A DNA stretch of 64,000 nucleotides from Diatrype stigma (taxonomy: Eukaryota > Ascomycota > Sordariomycetes > Xylariales > Diatrypaceae): contig JAKJXP020000127.1 in NCBI GenBank assembly GCA_022225965.2, positions 1 to 64,000 on the forward strand, given 5' to 3'. Below are positions 10,888 through 21,647 of this stretch, piece after piece. A program made the position numbers and the translations under genes. The notes under the pieces were generated by a model, which worked only from the letters and a program-made list of their open reading frames with translations, was not told where the DNA came from and did no database searches. How positions within the stretch are numbered: the first letter of the stretch is position 1; each line of letters begins with the position of its first letter.

Positions 10888-13800
10888 TCATGTTTTGGAA
10901 GATGCCTCGCCTGCCTTGTGCTCCGTGGCCCGTATAAACCACCCGCCACGCTCCCATTCGCCAGGTACGTATAGACATTGGCCGCGTGTATCGTCGTTGG
11001 AAATCCCACGTAGTAGAATATTTAGACGTTTGAAATCGATGGGTTTCAAGATCCACCCATCGAAACCCGCCTCAATGTATTTTGATTTCTCTCGTTCGAG
11101 AAGAGATGCGGACACGGCGAATATGGGCACTCTGCCATGTCTAGTTGCCAGTGGAGATAAGTCAGTGGTAGACATATCCCTTGACCTCTCGAATGCTCGG
11201 ATGGTTATAGTGCTGGAAAGACCGTCTAGGATAGGCATCTGAGGTAAAGCAGGTCAGCATTTTCAGTGTCTTGTGAATAGCTCAGAGTAAGTGATCCTCA
11301 CCTGCATGTCCATGAGGATAACATCGACACCTGAGGGACTTTCTTTATATACAGTTGCGCAATCTTCGCCGTTGACAGCATGGCTAACTACATGGCCTGT
11401 CTTTTCCAGCCGCTTCTTGAGTATCTTCATATTGATAGGATCATCTTCTGCAATCAAGACCCGTAGCTTGCTTGGCTCGGGTATTGGCGCCGTTATGGGC
11501 ACCTTTTGTTTATCGTCCGTAGGTTCACCAAGGGTTTCGAACATGGCCCTCGATGATCGTGTCGTGTTCGAAGTCGATGGCTGTTCCAGCTGATCATCTT
11601 GGATTCTAAGGGGTTTAATGGGGGTTCTCGTGTCAGCAATATGATACACGCCCATCGGTGGCTTTTCAGAAACTTCGACAATGCCCCCAGTACTAGTATC
11701 TGAGTTCCGGTTACCTTCTGGGCGTTTCGAGGCAGCCTTCAAACCCGATCTGGAAGTGTCAGACACCTGTAATGACGGCCCGCTGTCGCTGGTACCGGAG
11801 TACTGTTCCTTGGAGTGATAACCTGGGGGCTGCGCTGAGGGGCTGTCTGGCCCTCCCAGAGACAAGGGCATTTGTATGGCATCAATTAAGCGATCTGCGT
11901 CGCTCTTGGTGCTCCGGCCACTACCTTTGCTAGCTCCGCTTTTAAAGCTACTGATGCTGTTTGTCTCGTCAAAACCCGTCTGCTCGGTGGATGTGTAATC
12001 AGAAGGCACCTCTCCAGCAGTTGAATGGCTGCCGACTAGCATGTATTTTTCGTCGGGATCCCGAGGTAGCGCAGCCCTTGAAACTGAAGCAATACTAGGT
12101 TCCGCGATAGAGTTTTTGTTGGCGTCTTCTGTAATGGTTCTCCCAAGTGCTTCTTCTGTTGGTAAGTCGAAGGGTAACTGGATAATGAATCTCGACCCCT
12201 TTCCCTCTTCCGATTTCAGGCGAAGCTGGCCGTCCATATTTCGCACTATTCTTGCAACGACCGCGAGATCTAGGCCCAGAGTTCGGCCCTCGCGAGGTTT
12301 TTCGACGTGATCGACTGCGAGAGGGTCGTCACCATCGGTGCTGACCTGCTCTAGATCTTGGAATAGGTCGTCTGTAGCAGTCCAGGTCAGTATGTGCTTA
12401 CCCTTTCCGTGTACTCCTAAAGGCCCCTTGAAAAAGTGGTGCAAGCGAGGCTCGTACAAGGAAATGAAGAAGCGAAATTAACAGGGCAGCGTACCTAATT
12501 GGCTGGCGCTCATTCCACGGCCTGTGTCCTCGACGACAACCTCAACTTTGACACGAGAATCTTGTATCTCAGAGACATATGCTTCGACCTTGACCGAACC
12601 TTGGGTGGTGTGTTGCATGGCATTTGCAGTCAGATTGGAAATGGCCTGACGCACCCGACGAAAATCGCCGTGCACGTAGGCAGGCAAGCCGGGATGTTCA
12701 GAAACCTCGTAATCGATACCCCTCCGCTTCGCGTCCACTCTGAACGGATCGGTTGCTTCCCGAATACAGACTGACAGATTTAGTATCTCAACCTTGATTA
12801 ATTCACCCCCCTGCTCTGCTCTAGTCAGGTCAAGCAAGTCGTTGATCACATATATGAGTGATTTTGACGCAAAGTGCGATCGGGTAAGGTTTTCTCGTGT
12901 TTCGTGGTCGAGAGAACCCTCCAGAGCAATTTCAAGGCAATTGATGATAGCATTCAGGGGCGTGCGGACCTCATGTGCTGAGTTGGCTAGTAGAAGCTTG
13001 GTGAGACGACTGCTTTGCAGAGCAGCCTCTTTTTGTCTCCAGACCTTGATGAATTTGCCTATTGAAGAATGAGCTTCGTGAACCAACCGACGAAAACAAG
13101 CCTAGAAGTCGGGCATATATACCATAAACCAAGCAGAGGACAGCGGCGGTCTCGACCTGCTCCTCGGACCACTCCCGACACTTGCCAAGCACAGTTTCAT
13201 GCCATGCTTTAAAGCTGGATCGCGGCTCGAGGAATTCAGATGTCCCATCTTTGACTACCTTGTCATACGGGTTGCCTGCCCATTGTACCTCCCTGATCTG
13301 GCCTTTTCGGAAGAAAACAATAAAGTCATTGCCCCCTACGCTCAAGGGGACATAAAGAAAACCACCAATCTGGAGGAAGCCCGGGGGGTAGTGCAAGTCG
13401 GGAAAGTCCTGGCCAATATCGTGGGTAGTCATCACCGATGTAAAATTTTTCATGCGTAGATACTCTAGCATAGCAAGAGCCTCCTGAGAATGCTCTATCT
13501 TTCCCAAGATCTTGGTTTCTCCCTTAACTGAAAGCACGCCGAAGTTGGCATCGAAAAGCTTCAGGAGGTCATCCGACGAGGCGACAATGTATCCGGAAGG
13601 GTTTTTATCGGTCGGTACGGTATTGATAAGTTTCCTAGCTTGCAAACGCGACGTATATGACAACCGCTCGATATTCCTTGACGCAATGTCACCTACCAAT
13701 CGACACATTTTGCGGATCGGAAAAGGTACGCGCATCCCCCTTGGTCCGTAACTATGACACGCGATGAGCCCCCATAGTTCTCCAAACGCAGTGATCGAAA

Positions 13801-15442
13801 TAGACATCGAGGACCGAACCGCCATATTAGCTAGATATTTGAGGTGGATTGGAGACATAGCGCGTAGGTAAGCGTGGCTTAAGTCGAGAGGTTGCTCAAG
13901 ATCCTCAACGGACCTGCACACTAGCCTTGCCGATTGAAGATCCCTATCGTACAAAAGTCTGACTTTGTTGAGTTTATAAAGCTCCCGCGCTTGCTTCGGT
14001 ATGTCGGAAGCAGGGAATTGAAGACCCCTGAATAAATCACGCGTCTGCGCTGGGTCAACCAGTTCAGTGACGACCTTACCATTGAAGGCAGCATCGAACT
14101 GGTAGATCATAACGCGATGGAAGCCCGTGAGCTCTTTCGCGATACCTACTAGTATCTTGAGGAATACTTCGAGGTCAGGGGCTGACGTTAATTGTTCTTG
14201 GACCTGAGACATAATATCGAATACCTGCATGGCCCCAGCTTCCCCGCGTCTTTTGCGGGCGCTCCTGAGCACCCGTAAAGGTCTGCTACCAACCTGGGTA
14301 CTCTCTTGGAGTTCCTCAACCGTAGGGTTCTGGTATAACGTGTCTTCAGGTCCTGCGGGAGTCGACTCGTCGGGTGGGCGGAGAGGGTACTCTTTGTCAT
14401 CTTCGAGCTCAAATTCACAGATGATCAGGTCAGGGTGCACTGGGTTTACGTGTATTGCGCACCACAGCTTGGTAGTTCTGCCTCTAGGTGGCCGCACAGA
14501 TATACTAAAGACGTCTGGTCCGCTTGTGACAATGTCCGTATCCTCATCATGTGTGAAATCAATATGGTCGAGAAGGTTATCCGCTTGCTGCTCGGTAAAG
14601 ATGTCGGTGAAGTTACCGAGTTTGAAGAGCTCCTGGGGCGAATACCCTATGATTCTTTTCGAGTTTTCGCTCACGCAGCGGACCAAGAACTGGCCGTCAG
14701 GCTCTTCTCTCAAAGCAACAAGAAGACCAAATGCCTGAACGGCACCCGGAGCATGGATCGGTTCATCCTCACACCGTTGTAAATTACCATCCCGACCCGT
14801 GATAATGGCATGGCCATCGTCCGTGATGACGTGGCGGAAGCGGAGGGTTACTAATGCTTCATCGGACTCAGACGGGACATTGCGGCTGGGCGAGTCTCTG
14901 ATCTGGCTGCGCTGCGAGAGAAGAGACGCACTTTCACTTGCCGCGTCGGAAGCACCGGAGGCCACGTCGGTGAACGAGAAGAGCGACTGGTTGATGGGGG
15001 GTCTGCCTAATGTGTTCTTTTCCCCATACCTTCCTTTCTTACTGTCTTCTCGATCAGGCGATCCCAGTTCTCCAGATGCGCTTACGGGAACGTGATCAGA
15101 TTGGCGGATATGAGCATCGTCGTCTTCGATTGGCGTTTCGTTCGGTCTCTGACGGTCTTTCCAGTCTGGGACCTGGGATGGTACAGTACCTGACGCGCCA
15201 AAGCCTCGCGTTGATGTCGACGCGTTATGTTGGGATGGCCTGACCTGGACTACCGAGCGGATAGGAAACACCCTGTCAGAAAGGTCTGCGCTAGCACTGC
15301 TGCTCTTACTATAGCTGCGCTGCTTGTCTCTACTTGAATCTTGTGGTGGGCCAACGCTGGAGTCGGGAGCCCGACTGGGTTGATCAGCGGGCATGTCACT
15401 GTCTTCATGTTCGTGATATGGCGGGCCTGGGCTAGACTCCAT
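10888..15442 (-). CDS. Fungal phytochrome hybrid histidine kinase
   Basis: Four exons: 15442-13123, 13058-12495, 12371-11302 and 11238-10888, giving 1434 residues. The start MESSPGPP is the first true ATG of the frame. A disordered N-terminus of about 200 residues precedes a PAS domain with the biliverdin-attaching Cys224 (LQRCEDEPIHAPG). The GAF domain carries PASDIP, YDRD and SPIHLKYLANM, the usual chromophore-pocket motifs. The PHY domain contains the REVQWAG tongue motif. The HisKA domain has phospho-acceptor His802 (AHEVRTPLN). The HATPase has an intact N-box and DTGRG, but its G2 box reads GLDLA (Asp996) where GLGLA is usual. A C-terminal receiver holds Asp1316 (LMDMQMP) and a late Lys (LKPID). 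Family role: red/far-red sensing by autophosphorylation and phosphotransfer to a His phosphotransfer protein, in cytosol or nucleus. Activity of this copy depends on whether Asp996 is tolerated. Confidence 0.95.
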
Positions 15443-16731
15443 GCTATAGTGGAATTGACCTATGAAGCTGCAATAACCTGAGAGTGGAAGATCGCGCCTC
15501 CATTCAAGGAGCCTCCCGACTGCTCGAGCGCCTGGGTTCGTCCTGATGATGTAGGGCTCGCCAGTTTCGTCCCATGAACCACGATGTATGTTTGCGGGGA
15601 ACTCTTTCACGGCCCACGAGCTTTGAGTTAGGAAATTGACATGGCAGAGGGGCGGAAGAGCGAGAGACACGGAGAGGAAATATCAAATTTGCTGCGTATT
15701 ATGGTATATGTAACTCTCATATGTAACGACGGCACATGGGAGAGGGGGAGTAAAGTCGATCTTCAGGATGGAGAAATTTAGAATTCGATGAATTCCCTCG
15801 TAGTACCTGTATAGGGGAACGCTAACTGCCGGTAGCTTCTTCTGTCCGACATAGGTAGTTACCTAGCCTGCCTAGGTAATCTCGTAGTTAAGTGTATGCC
15901 TAGCCTCATCTGCCCAAGTCAGTACGTATGTGGCTAATTGGCAGTATTTACGTACGACCTACTAGACATGTAGGCGTGTAAGCATGTGAAGAGAGAGGAG
16001 AGAGAGATCGAAGAGCTGTTGCACACCTGCAAAGGCCCACAGGCCGGGAACTTGGAAAATACCCGACTTGGGAGTGACCTGAAGGATTCGCCACTGCAGC
16101 CATTGAAGGCTCCTGGAGAACCTGGAAGTCTCTCTCTGTGTGACCCAAGTGAGGGATTGACATCATACATTTAGGCCCAGGTAGGTTACACCGGATACTT
16201 GGCAACTGCACGAATTTAGCCCCCAATCACCGACTGCCCCTGAGAGACAGACATCCATGCTGATTGGTTAGCAGTTGCACTACGTAGATACTGTACCTAG
16301 TGTTAGTTAGGTACTGAAGAAGCCGCCGGGGACACTGAAAGTAGTCAATGGTAGCCGAGACGCCGCGTGTTTGTGTGCTTGATTATCTATCAGCTTATGA
16401 TTGATGGGCAAATATGACTTGTTGCTTAATGTTAATATATAATCTGTTCATTTGTAAACGTATATTCTTCATACTTATCCCGTAGTTCGCACTGCTTGAG
16501 GCTGAGAAGTTTGCCCCGCCTCCCCGCCTAACCGATGGGCAGCGACCTACTTTATTAGGTAAATATAGTAAGTAGGTAGGGCTGATGGATCAATAGATGC
16601 TATCAATATAGATGCTATCTTACTACCCCAAGCCTGTCGGGTATTATCGTAACTTGTGGTCTATTCTGAAATCTTCTCAATTTCCAACGCGACATTAAAG
16701 GAAGACAAGGACAGGTTTCCTTGTGCCCCCA
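15443..16731. other. Shared divergent promoter, phytochrome and SET genes
   Basis: 1.3 kb between two divergently transcribed genes. TAGGTA/CCTAGG steps cluster at about 15850-15880 and 16555-16580. The SET-proximal 300 bp is AT-rich. I found no other coding signal. Confidence 0.5.
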
Positions 16732-17376
16732 ATGGCCAAGGACGCAATACCGAGGAATTGGCCAGCCACGATACCCTATCTATTACAGCCTATGCACTCA
16801 CCTGTGCTTACAAAAGACCAGCGCCAAGCCTTAAAGATTCGGGCTCCGGACCTCGCGGCAGAGATCCCCCCAAATTATCCACGGGGTCCTTCTGCCCTCG
16901 TTAGGATACTGCCGATCGAAGATACGTCACACCCCGCGTATAAGCAAGCAGGATTATTCGCGGCCCGGCCCATCTTACCTGGATCTCTCATTGTGCCATA
17001 CTACGGCATAGTACACCCGTCAGACCCGTCTACCTCGTCACATGATGCGGAAGGGGGCCGGGAGCACGAGAAATCAGACTATGACCTCTGGCTTGACCGC
17101 GATGCAAATGTCGCGGTGGACGCAGAGAAGGCAGGAAACGAGGCCCGATTCGTGAACGACTACCGGGGAGCAAGCGCACGACCAAATGCTGAGTTCCGGG
17201 AGTGCTGGGATCGGAGAACCGGGGAGAAGGGTATGGGCGTTTTCGCATTGCCAGCAGGAAAAGCTAGCGTAAAGAAGGGTGGCAGTGGGATTAAGAAGGG
17301 AGAAGAGATCCTCGTGAGCTACGGTAAAGGGTTTTGGGAACAGAGAAGACTTGAGAGTAGTGAGACGAGACAGTGA
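16732..17376 (+). CDS. SET-domain protein (putative lysine methyltransferase)
   Basis: A single exon of 214 residues starting at the ATG at 16732 (MAKDAIPRNW). The N-terminal 60 residues are Pro-rich. The SET core covers about 55-205: a GLFAARPILPGSLIVPYYG strand region, then EARFVNDYRGASARPNAEF, and finally GEEILVSYGKGFW with the family's terminal Tyr. Where classical SET proteins have NHxC, this protein has Asn-Asp-Tyr, so the pseudoknot is variant. There are no pre-SET or post-SET cysteines. It could methylate a non-histone protein; the substrate cannot be read from sequence. Length and intronless structure look complete. It is divergent from the phytochrome gene. Confidence 0.8.
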   Translation: MAKDAIPRNWPATIPYLLQPMHSPVLTKDQRQALKIRAPDLAAEIPPNYPRGPSALVRILPIEDTSHPAYKQAGLFAARPILPGSLIVPYYGIVHPSDPSTSSHDAEGGREHEKSDYDLWLDRDANVAVDAEKAGNEARFVNDYRGASARPNAEFRECWDRRTGEKGMGVFALPAGKASVKKGGSGIKKGEEILVSYGKGFWEQRRLESSETRQ

Positions 17377-18783
17377 GCGCCAGCGCCAATACATACCACA
17401 TCATGAGTCTTTACTCAGTTCCCATGCAATGTATCATGCACACATCCGTGATTCCAGCCTTCAAGATATGGAATCGATATAGCTTCGACATATACCTCTT
17501 ATGAAATATGCTTTATGACATATACTTTATGCATATAGCTAGGCGATAAACGATATGTTTGCTCATAACTAAGTGCCTATTATGTAAGTATATCAGTAAG
17601 TATCTAATTAACTACCTAGGTAAGTACCGTGAATATAGTTAGCTGTTTAGTATGCAACCACTTTGCAGTCACTGCATAGGTTTAACTTGGATAGATGTGT
17701 ATAAGCATGTCCGGACTTCATACAGCACGATAACTACATATGTTTGCCCGTATGCACGAAAGGGAGGAAGCAAAATTCCCCAGCCAGACCCAACTAGACC
17801 CAACCAGACCCAATCAACGCTCGCTTCAGGCCCGCGGGCACCACATGGCACAACGCACCCAGACGGCCAGACAGACAGCCAGACACCCACCTCCACCTCT
17901 GGAGACTGATCAGTGAGGCTCTGACACCTGCAGCACAGGACGGACTCAACAGTCAACGGGGCCAAGGGGATCTCCAGCTACCTCCAGCTCCGACTGGTGA
18001 TCGACCGCATAATCCTTTTTCCAAGTTTTTGGAACAAGACTCCCGTCCTTTGCCTAACTGCCTACCGACCTTAGTAGTAGATGCCATTCGGCCGTTCAGG
18101 TTCTTCCTCTTCCGCTCTGGCAAACCAATCCGGAATCCGGAATCCATCTTATTCCATCTCCATTACATCGGATTTTAGGTACAACCGAAGTATCTCGGGT
18201 CTTGGTTCAAGGTACGTTTAAACATCGTCTACCTCTACTATCTCGAGTCGTGCGGGCCCGTCTGTCTCCCTGCTGCCGCCCTTTCTGCTCGTTACCAATT
18301 CACGCACGCTATACTGGCTTTCCATAGCCTATTCACGTGATGTGCTCCTTATGACGGTGTTGTATATTCATTCTCGCATATACGGGAGTTTGCAGTTTTC
18401 CCACCATGCACTTATCCGAAATTTCCAACCGCTCTTGGAGCTGAGAGAAAACTTCTGCCGCAGCGCGTCGCGTTGACGATTATGCCGGCATTGGCGCTAC
18501 CAACGACGATGCGTGCATTGTTGCGCTTCCGCCGACGGGCTATTTGTCTCCAGGAGAAGAACTAATGGCTTTATCATAGGAAATGAATTAAGAGGCTGCC
18601 CCCGACGTCACGTCGCGTTGCATCGCATCGCATCGCACCCTATCGCATCGTATCGCATTCTATCGCATCCTATCGCAATCTGTCGGCGCATGATACCGCC
18701 TATCGAATCGCAGGTTCACTAAGAACCGGAATTGGACTTCTTGTGCGCACTTAGAAAACAGCAAATGAGCGCAGGTCACCACG
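17377..18783. other. Promoter region of the Zn2Cys6 gene
   Basis: 1.4 kb without a supported gene. TACCTAGGTA lies at 17613-17622. A short CAGACCCAA-type repeat is at about 17783-17816. A degenerate TCGCA pentamer array is at 18621-18680, about 100 bp before the ATG. Confidence 0.55.
18621..18680 (+). repeat. Degenerate (A)TCGCA tandem array upstream of the Zn2Cys6 gene
   Basis: Repeated CATCGCA/TATCGCA units cover about 60 bp and end about 100 bp before the start codon, so the array is likely in the leader or core promoter. Confidence 0.75.
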
Positions 18784-19497
18784 ATGCCCGAATTAGATCC
18801 CTTGCTCGCTGTCAAGGATGTCGATGTTGTTCACGATGGTGATACGGCTATGCAACAGTACGCATCGCCAGGTCCCAATGGCCAGGACACCGCGCCTACT
18901 TATCACGAGAACGGCGACAACAGTGTTAACCACATTGACGCCGCTGCTCCTCAGGAACAGAAGCTGAAACAGGAACACCAGCTGGAGCCGCAGCATCAAC
19001 AGCCGGATGAGCAACCGAGCTTGTACGATCACAACGGCGAAGCCCTGCCCCGAGATCACCAGCAGCATGATCAACAACGACAATCTTCAGCACGCCCGGT
19101 CATGACGAGCGCCGAGGAGTTGCAGCTCGCTGCTCAGTTGAGCCAAGACATCAGCCAAGCCATGCCGGCTGCGTTACTCGCAGCGAGTACTGCCGACGTC
19201 GATATTGAGGGTTCAAATCTACGAGCCTCGATGCAGGCAACCAACGAACACATCAACTCCGAAGTTCAGCATCATGAAGACAACGCTTTACAGCAGGAAA
19301 ATCTACATCATGACCACTTGCCGTCTCATGAGCACAACCAGTCCTCACAGGCCCCGGATCAGCATCTGCAGCACCATGACCAAGTTATGCAGAACCATGA
19401 CCGGACCGACTCGCAATCGCACGAGGGGTTAACACATCATGCGCAGCACCCACAACATCAGTTCATGCCGAGCCATCCGCAACAACAGCAGCAACAA

Positions 19498-19540
<43 letters not shown>

Positions 19541-21647
19541 CGCCACACCCTCAGCACCCACTTCATCCATCTCAACCACTACAGCAGCAGCTACAGCCAC
19601 ATCTGGGTCACCCAATGCAGCATTACGGCCCGCCACCCATCACCGACAACTTGCCCCCGCGGAAACGGTCCAAGGTGTCGCGTGCTTGCGACGAATGTCG
19701 TCGCAAGAAGGTCAAGTGTGACGCTTCTTCGGAAAATGGAGACGAACCTTGTTCTAATTGCCGTCGCTCCAACATACATTGTCTTTTTAGCAGGGTACCG
19801 CAAAAGCGCGGTCCTAGCAAAGGGTATGATGCTTTTATAGTATTTCCTTCCTTCGCCTAGGATAGTGACTGACATTGGCTGTAGTTACATCAAAGAACTT
19901 GCAGATCGGATACACAGCATTGAGGGCAAGTTGGCTAGCGAGGGAGGTAATGTTGATGCTCTCTCCGAGCTTCTGGCAGGCGGTAGGAGAGACTCGGCCG
20001 ATATTTTCTCCCCAGGGCAGCCGGAAGAGAATAACCGCAAAAGACCGTACTCGAGCATATCGACTGGCGAATTCGATACTCCTGCGAGTTCGCGCCAGGC
20101 AGCTTGGAGTGCTGAACCCAGGCCCATTCAGCCCTTCCAGCCTCCCAAACAGCCTTACTCAGCCAATGGCCTTGCCCCCCAGCCCCTGGGGAAGCCCGAC
20201 GTCGAGACACCGTCTCGACCGCCGGCCGTGATGGACGGCCTCTCGCTTGAACTAAACCCGAATGACACCATCCGTGAACTGGATGATGGTGCTTTCACCG
20301 GCTATATCAACGTCGTACACCAGTGCTACCCCCTTTTAGCAGTGAACAAGGCCCGTGTCGAAGATCGGTTGCTGCAGTGTCCACCGTTGCTCCGGGAAGC
20401 ATTTGTTGAAGCATTGTATGGCACCATGCAATCGTTCGTCTCAGTTCCTGGCCTATACACCAACGCAGATATTGGCTCTGCTTCACGATTAATTACCGAG
20501 TGGGAAACCGATTCGTCCCCGCGAACTCCCGTCATGAATCTAGTGCACCTGCAAACGCTGATACTCACAGCGATCGCTACAGACAATCATGGGCCTTCGG
20601 CCCTGAAGGGCGAGCATGGAGGGGCGTCCAAGGCTTCGGTTCTTGGACGGGCTGTAGGCCTAGCATATTCTATGAGACTTCATTTGCCGAGGCATAATAT
20701 CAGCTCGGATGTCGAGTCAGATCTCGAATCAGACGAGAATGTTGCTACTCGAGCATGGTGGACGCTCATCATGTTGGATCGATGGAATGCTATCAGCACA
20801 TCAAGTCCCCTGTTTATACCGAATGACAGCGTAGTCATCTTCCCATCCTTGAATACTCTACTTGGCGAGGGTGTTTACCATCTTGCACGTGAGTATAACG
20901 CGGACTCGAGTTAACCAACCCCTTACTAACTTCTCCCGACCAGGTCTTTCTAACATACTTGGCCACTTCGCACCAGTCTCTCTCGCACCCCCTCAGACTC
21001 TCTCCCCGGCCTCGGGTGTTGGGCCTATCCTGAGTTCTTTCTTCAACCTTTCTATCGAACTCTTTCGCGAGGTTCTCCCGACGACTATCGAGCCGGCTAC
21101 TCACCCTATTCTGCATCTCGTATATTGGCATTCCAGGCTACTTGCATATCTCTTTCAGACGAACTCGAAGTCTAGAGACATCCTCTGGCCTTGCAAGGAA
21201 TCCGTGACCTTGTTGCTGGATAATGCACAGGTCCTTAGTCCTCTGAATCACCACTTTTTCTGCCTGACGACATTGTCTTTACTGGAGCTAGGCAAAGTAG
21301 AAGCAACACGGGATGAGGCGAACGATCTTCTTAAGCAGCTTCTGCACTCCAACCATGCTCCGTCAACATGGGATGGCGTTATCAGGAACCGCATTATCCA
21401 ATGTCTCCCCCCTGCCGCCCTGCAAGCGCCGACGGCGGAGACGACGGCCAGCCAAGGCTTACAGCACCTTGCCGATCTTGCCACTGCCGCCGAGGCAGAC
21501 CCGATCAAGCCGGACAAGGACGCCGAAACACCATCGCTTAGAACGAGCGATGGTTATGAAGATATCGGCTTCGATCCCCGGCACTTGACCCGTGGTGGCT
21601 ATCTAAACGTACTCTTAGAACCACGTCCGGTAGCAGCAGCACGATAG
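18784..21647 (+). CDS. Zn2Cys6 transcription factor with polyQ tract, RGT1-like
   Basis: Three exons, 18784-19823, 19885-20888 and 20944-21647, giving 915 residues. The first 290 residues are Gln/His-rich with a 20-Gln run. The binuclear cluster uses C302, C305, C312, C323, C326 and C333 (SRACDECRRKKVKC...CSNCRRSNIHC) and is followed by the linker VPQKRGPSKGY and a coiled coil (ELADRIHSIEGKL). That linker resembles yeast Rgt1, a glucose-responsive regulator of hexose transporter genes, and its filamentous-fungal relatives. A fungal-specific regulatory (middle homology) domain covers about 480-830. Intron 1 splits the Gly codon of the KGY motif and intron 2 has the branch site TACTAAC. It would act in the nucleus. 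Its targets are not deducible from the window and the Rgt1 link is by resemblance only. Confidence 0.9.
19480..19539 (+). repeat. CAG/CAA polyglutamine tract
   Basis: Twenty Gln codons, starting CAA/CAG mixed and then almost pure CAG, within the N-terminus of the Zn2Cys6 factor. A candidate for length polymorphism. Confidence 0.95.

Noticed and set aside
12372..12494. Short phytochrome intron ending at TTTAG (about 12418), leaving a VHGKGKHILTW insertion.
   Set aside because: It is in frame but inserts residues into the ATP-binding domain. The acceptor at 12372 gives QLDDLFQDLEQV, the family-typical sequence.
15443..15670. Upstream extension of the phytochrome to 15670.
   Set aside because: The codon there is TTG, and the first ATG in frame is at 15442. 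The extra residues have no family similarity.
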